Assembly: GCA_030672445.1 (NCBI GenBank)
Contig: DAOVGK010000019.1
Span: 1-8,654, forward strand
DNA length: 8,654 bases
Source of the DNA: Candidatus Aerophobota bacterium
GTDB taxonomy: Bacteria > Aerophobota > Aerophobia > Aerophobales > AE-B3A
Direction: 5' to 3'
A program made the position numbers and the translations under genes. Below are positions 5,940-8,654 of the stretch, one piece after another. Numbering within the stretch: the first letter of the stretch is position 1; the number at the start of each line of letters is the position of its first letter. Below the pieces are notes generated by a model, which saw only the letters and a program-made list of their open reading frames with translations, was not told the origin of the DNA and did no database searches.

Positions 5940-6233
5940 ATGGTTACTTATATTATTCTATTCCGCTTTACACAGCAAGGCATAAAAAACATCAAAGAGA
6001 GTCCAGACCGAGTCGCCGCCGCCAAACAAACTTTTCGAGTTATGGGCGCAGAGGTGAAAGAGTTCTATTTGGTGATGGGCAAGTACGACACAGTCTTCGT
6101 TGTCGAAGCCCCGGATGATGAGACGATAGCCAAGCTAACTCTCGCTATCGGTTCGCTAGGTAATGTTCGTACTGAGACCCTTCGCGCCTTCACAGAGGAT
6201 GAATATCGGAAGATTATTGCAGATCTTCCCTGA
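5940..6233 (+). CDS. GYD domain-containing protein
   Basis: A 97-residue protein with the single small alpha/beta (ferredoxin-like) domain called GYD. The diagnostic segment is LVMGKYDTVFVVEAPDDETI (44-63), in which GKYD stands for the namesake motif. A first strand YIILFRFTQQGI is followed by a helix carrying the SPDRVAAAKQ stretch, and the C-terminus TLRAFTEDEYRKII is also typical. Family length is about 95-105 residues, so it is complete. The biochemical role of the family is not established; relatives with this fold form dimers. The start is fixed by AGGAGGT (5927-5933) six bases before the ATG. It follows the broken XRE gene by 17 bases, so it may once have been the second gene of that operon. 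Confidence 0.93.
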   Translation: MVTYIILFRFTQQGIKNIKESPDRVAAAKQTFRVMGAEVKEFYLVMGKYDTVFVVEAPDDETIAKLTLAIGSLGNVRTETLRAFTEDEYRKIIADLP

Positions 6234-6240
6234 GCAGTTG

Positions 6241-6443
6241 TAGGACGTCAAATTTTAGATAGGACTCCACTTTGCCAGTGGATGTGTGCCTTTCTCTCTA
6301 GAGGAGACAAGGAAGGAGCCTGCTTGAGATTCAGGGGGAGCATGCCCCGAATGAAACCTGGAGATATAAGATGAACTTGACTCGCAAGATGTAGCATATT
6401 TTCAAAACTCAAGGGGAATGAACCAAAGTAAAGACTACAGTTC
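6241..6443 (+). other. Non-coding stretch, possibly a decayed tnpB 3' end
   Basis: There is no intact gene between GYD and the oxidoreductase. One plus frame reads GLHFASGCVPFSLEETRKEP and ends at TGA after one more Ala. The composition and the S-L-E-E-x-R-x-E-P run resemble the variable C-terminal tail of IS605/IS1341-type TnpB proteins, where the omega RNA also lies. Two hairpins are visible: TCCACT/AGTGGA at 6266-6282 and GGGG/CCCC at 6335-6348. A TCAA tetranucleotide, used at right ends of some IS200/IS605 elements, lies at 6409-6412. No other part of tnpB is present. The resemblance is from memory of the family and is weak. Confidence 0.25.
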
Positions 6444-6461
6444 AGGAAGGAAGTGAGACAG

Positions 6462-7184
6462 ATGATTCTCGGTGTTGTGGGCAGTCCTCGCAAAGGACGT
6501 TTAACTGACCAGTTAATCACTCGGGCTTTGGAAGGGGCAAAATCAGCTGGTGTTGAGACTGAGAAGGTGTATTTGCTAGATTTCAGAGTTCCATTCTATA
6601 CCGAGCAAGCCAAATCTCCCCAGCAGCTAAGTAGGTTATGTGAGGAAGCTGATTCCTTAATCATAGGGGCTCCAGTCTACTATGGTGACATCAACGGCTT
6701 AACCAAGGATTTTATGGATACGGTGAGGATTTCTAACGCCAATGGAAAGTATGGTCTTGGAATTTCAGTCGCTGGGGGAACCGGAAAGGGATTATGTTTG
6801 GCGGTCCAATCCATCTACAGCTTCTTCTATCACCGAGAGATAAGGGGAATAGATCCCACTCCCGTTTCAAGGTTCAACTTCCAGAAACGACGAGCAAGAC
6901 TGTATGCCTCAGGGCAGAAATTAGCTAAACTTTCCAAAGATAAGAAGCCATTCGAAAATCTATCGGACAGAATCGAACACTATGAAAAGCTCAATTACCT
7001 GAATCATACTTTCTTGGATGAAATACTCCTCCTCACAGAACAACTGATGGGCATCTCAAAGAACAAGCCTGCCTTGGCCAGAGCTAGAAAAGAGTATGAA
7101 ATCGCTAGATCGCTTATAAACCAAAGGAAAAGAACCGAGGCTGCAAAGCACGCTGTAAAGGCCTACAACATCCTGTATTTTTGA
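6462..7184 (+). CDS. NAD(P)H-dependent FMN reductase-fold oxidoreductase
   Basis: A 240-residue cytosolic protein of the flavodoxin/FMN-reductase superfamily. The first strand and phosphate-binding loop are MILGVVGSPRKGRLTDQL, followed by a helix and strand (VETEKVYLLDF). The second flavin loop is IIGAPVYYGDINGLTKDFMD (67-86), and a third is SVAGGTGKG (102-110). It lacks the CxxCxxC cluster of iron-sulfur flavoproteins: only Cys60 and Cys112 are present, so FMN alone is expected. Residues about 155-240 form a charged helical extension not found in the shortest family members. The frame also has a GTG at 6453, but AAGGAAGTGA at 6447-6456 sits five bases before the ATG at 6462 and the fold begins there, so the ATG is preferred. 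Electron acceptor or substrate is unknown. Confidence 0.88.
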   Translation: MILGVVGSPRKGRLTDQLITRALEGAKSAGVETEKVYLLDFRVPFYTEQAKSPQQLSRLCEEADSLIIGAPVYYGDINGLTKDFMDTVRISNANGKYGLGISVAGGTGKGLCLAVQSIYSFFYHREIRGIDPTPVSRFNFQKRRARLYASGQKLAKLSKDKKPFENLSDRIEHYEKLNYLNHTFLDEILLLTEQLMGISKNKPALARARKEYEIARSLINQRKRTEAAKHAVKAYNILYF

Positions 7185-7382
7185 AACTCTGGGATAAATA
7201 AAAGTAGTCGAATCGAGGCCTCGGCAGGCGAACATCGTGATTGTATCGATTTGTTTACCAGCGGGAAAATCAACCCGGCACCTATTCTGAGTCGAGTCCT
7301 TCCTTTATCCGAGGGGCCTGAGACTTTCAAAGAATTACTTGAAGCTAAATCTGGATTGTTAAAAGTTGTTCTTATACCTTAA
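7185..7382 (+). pseudogene. C-terminal remnant of a zinc-type alcohol dehydrogenase (MDR)
   Basis: Immediately after the oxidoreductase stop, in the same frame, 65 codons run without a start to TAA at 7380-7382. The later part is clearly the C-terminus of a medium-chain alcohol/sorbitol dehydrogenase: HRDCIDLFTSGKINPAPIL, then SRVLPLSEGPETFKELLEAK and SGLLKVVLIP. It matches the family pattern of a helix, SGKI-x-hydrophobic-x-P, L-x-x-x-P-x-x-F, and a final KVVL-x-P. The catalytic zinc domain and the Rossmann fold are absent, so it is an inactive fragment of about 350 original residues. The first 15 or so codons do not align obviously and may be unrelated sequence brought in by the deletion. 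Confidence 0.7.
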
Positions 7383-7554
7383 GCCAGCTTTTCAGCACCC
7401 TGCTTCGGTAGTTCCGGCAATCCTGTATATTCTTCGAGATCACTATCTTACTGGTGAATTCATCCGGCTCGATGGCGGGTGGCATCTTCGTTTTAACAGA
7501 TATTTCAATGAGTGAGTGAATCGTTGTTTTTGGATTGACTGTATGAAGAATAGT
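7372..7554 (-). pseudogene. Unidentified minus-strand coding fragment
   Basis: On the minus strand a frame stays open for 60 codons between stops at 7555-7557 and 7372-7374. It reads protein-like (HTVNPKTTIHSLIEIS, then MPPAIEPDEFTSKIVI and CRNYRSRVLKSWLKV). An ATG at 7485 would give 37 residues but has no good ribosome binding site. Its stop overlaps the end of the dehydrogenase remnant by 11 bases, tail to tail. I do not recognise the family. It could be a C-terminal remnant of a lost gene or a chance open frame. Confidence 0.25.
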
Positions 7555-7603
7555 TTACCGTATAGGATTTTCGAAGAAATAGGTGTAATAATATAAAAAG
7601 ATA

Positions 7604-7662
7604 GACTATTTACTCATTTTTTATCATTGGAGAGTAAAAAAGAGTAAGATGATGAAATAGTC
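7604..7662 (+). repeat. Long imperfect inverted repeat in the fucosidase leader
   Basis: Outer arms GACTATTT (7604-7611) and AAATAGTC (7655-7662) pair over 8 bp. Inner arms TTACTC plus TTTTTTA (7610-7623, with one bulged A at 7616) and TAAAAAA plus GAGTAA (7635-7647) pair over 13 bp around an 11-base loop. The unpaired side is GATGATG. It ends at a seven-C run (7662-7668) directly before the Shine-Dalgarno of the fucosidase gene. It could be an operator, a leader hairpin, or a short mobile palindrome. Confidence 0.5.
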
Positions 7663-7679
7663 CCCCCCAGGAGGAAAAG

Positions 7680-8654
7680 ATGAAACAAGAGGAGAAGATG
7701 AAGTGGTGGCGTGAAGCACGATTCGGTATGTTCATCCATTGGGGTATTTATACTGTGCTGGCCGGTATGTGGAAAGGCAGTAAAGTACCGGGCATAGGAG
7801 AATGGATTATGCACCGTGCCAGAATTCCTATCGAGGAATACGAACCCTTTGCCAAACAGCTCAATCCCGTTAAGTTCAACGCTAGAGAATGGGTTCAGAT
7901 TGCCAAGAATGCCGGTATGAAGTGGATTGTCGTAACGGCCAAACATCATGATGGATTTTGTATGTTTGATACCAAATTGACCGATTACAATATTGTAAAA
8001 GCAACTCCGTTCAAGCGTGATCCCCTCAAGGACCTAGCCACGGTATGCGAGGAAGAAGGCATTAGGTTGGGTTTTTACTACTCCCAGACATTGGACTGGC
8101 ATCATCCAGATGGAATCGGGAATGATTGGGATTTTGATCCAAATGAAAAAAACTTCTCCAGCTATCTGGAGGGCTACGTAAAACCTCAACTTCAGGAGCT
8201 ACTTACCAACTACGGTCCTGTGGCTGTCCTTTGGTTTGATATCATGACTCCGACTCCAGAGCAGGCTAGAGATATAAAAGAGTGGGTTCGTAACTTACAA
8301 TCAGACACCATTATCAGCGGTCGCATAGACCCATCAGGCTTTGAAACTGGCATTGGAGACTACAGGGAGAGAGGGGATAACGAAATTCCTGCTGAAAAGA
8401 TTGAGGGTGATTGGGAGACCCCTGCGACCATAAATGATACCTGGGGATTTAAAAGCTATGATCATAACTGGAAATCAACCGGGGTTCTGATTCACAAGCT
8501 AGTGGAGATTGTCAGCAAGGGAGGCAACTACCTGCTCAACGTGGGTCCTACAACTGAGGGTGTCATTCCCCAACCTAGCGTGGATCGATTAGCTGCGGTA
8601 GGTAGGTGGCTTAAGGTCAACGGTGAGAGCATCTACGGCACTGCAGCCACTCCC
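7680..8654 (+). CDS. Alpha-L-fucosidase, GH29 (5' part, runs off the window)
   Basis: The first 325 codons of a glycoside hydrolase family 29 enzyme, which releases alpha-linked L-fucose from glycans with retention of configuration. Family landmarks are FGMFIHWGIY (15-24), TAKHHDGFCMFDT (86-98), FYYSQTLDWHHPDG (132-145), the nucleophile strand VAVLWFDI with Asp187, and the strong signature WETPATINDTWGF (245-257). LVEIVSKGGNYLLNVGPTTE (275-294) closes the catalytic barrel. Glu246 is a possible acid/base but this residue varies in the family. There is no signal peptide, so the enzyme is probably cytosolic and would act on imported oligosaccharides. AGGAGG at 7669-7674, five bases before the ATG, fixes the start. 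The frame is open to the last base, and a C-terminal beta-sandwich would be expected beyond it. The MFS gene upstream could supply sugar, but it is 4.3 kb away. Confidence 0.95.
   Translation, partial: MKQEEKMKWWREARFGMFIHWGIYTVLAGMWKGSKVPGIGEWIMHRARIPIEEYEPFAKQLNPVKFNAREWVQIAKNAGMKWIVVTAKHHDGFCMFDTKLTDYNIVKATPFKRDPLKDLATVCEEEGIRLGFYYSQTLDWHHPDGIGNDWDFDPNEKNFSSYLEGYVKPQLQELLTNYGPVAVLWFDIMTPTPEQARDIKEWVRNLQSDTIISGRIDPSGFETGIGDYRERGDNEIPAEKIEGDWETPATINDTWGFKSYDHNWKSTGVLIHKLVEIVSKGGNYLLNVGPTTEGVIPQPSVDRLAAVGRWLKVNGESIYGTAATP

Noticed and set aside
6248..6520. 90-codon minus-strand open frame across the GYD-oxidoreductase gap
   Set aside because: It extends into the well-supported oxidoreductase gene on the other strand, has no ribosome binding site and matches no family I know.
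7523..7550. TTGACT with TATAGG upstream of the fucosidase gene
   Set aside because: The spacing is 20 bases, too long for a normal sigma-70 promoter, and both hexamers deviate from consensus.
1..8654. CRISPR array, tRNA, rRNA or intact insertion sequence
   Set aside because: I found no evenly spaced repeats, cloverleaf-type segments, rRNA-like conserved blocks or transposase reading frame.

Overview
The window looks like a chromosomal segment of an uncultured, probably anaerobic bacterium with moderate GC content. Most genes have purine-rich Shine-Dalgarno sites, two promoters resemble the sigma-70 consensus, and the families (DUF362, GYD, FMN reductase fold, GH29, FHS-like sugar MFS) are common in deep-branching anaerobic bacteria. 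I cannot assign a phylum from sequence alone.

Left part (1-3375, + strand): an exported ClpP-like serine protease whose catalytic Asp is replaced by Glu; a small ribbon-helix-helix-like frame overlapping its 3' end; an aldo/keto reductase with visibly higher GC than its neighbours and a stop just before a family-like C-terminal tail; and a 12-helix MFS transporter of the sugar/FHS type.

Middle (3426-5007, - strand): a tight two-gene operon made of a DUF362 protein and a beta-phosphoglucomutase-type HAD phosphatase/mutase. It is preceded by a good promoter whose start-site region is covered by a 7-bp inverted repeat, a likely operator. A divergent intergenic region of about 470 bp follows. 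On its far side a second strong promoter, with an inverted repeat just upstream, drives a 58-residue single-span membrane protein.

Right part (5655-8654, + strand): three mutually exclusive hairpin arms; a broken XRE-type regulator with an almost perfect ribosome binding site but an in-frame stop at codon 4; a GYD-domain protein; a 230-base non-coding stretch that may be the decayed 3' end of an IS605-type tnpB; an FMN-reductase-fold oxidoreductase; a 66-codon C-terminal remnant of a zinc-type alcohol dehydrogenase; an unidentified minus-strand fragment; a long hairpin; and the first 325 codons of a cytoplasmic GH29 alpha-L-fucosidase that runs off the window.

Taken together the region is accessory and has been rearranged, with three or four gene remnants within 2.5 kb. 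The themes are carbohydrate handling (MFS, HAD, aldo/keto reductase, fucosidase, alcohol dehydrogenase remnant) and flavin or redox chemistry. I see no CRISPR array, tRNA, rRNA or intact mobile element, and no convincing defence system. The least ordinary items are the exported Glu-for-Asp ClpP-like protease, the regulated DUF362-HAD pair with its divergent membrane microprotein, and the decayed regulator next to alternative hairpins.
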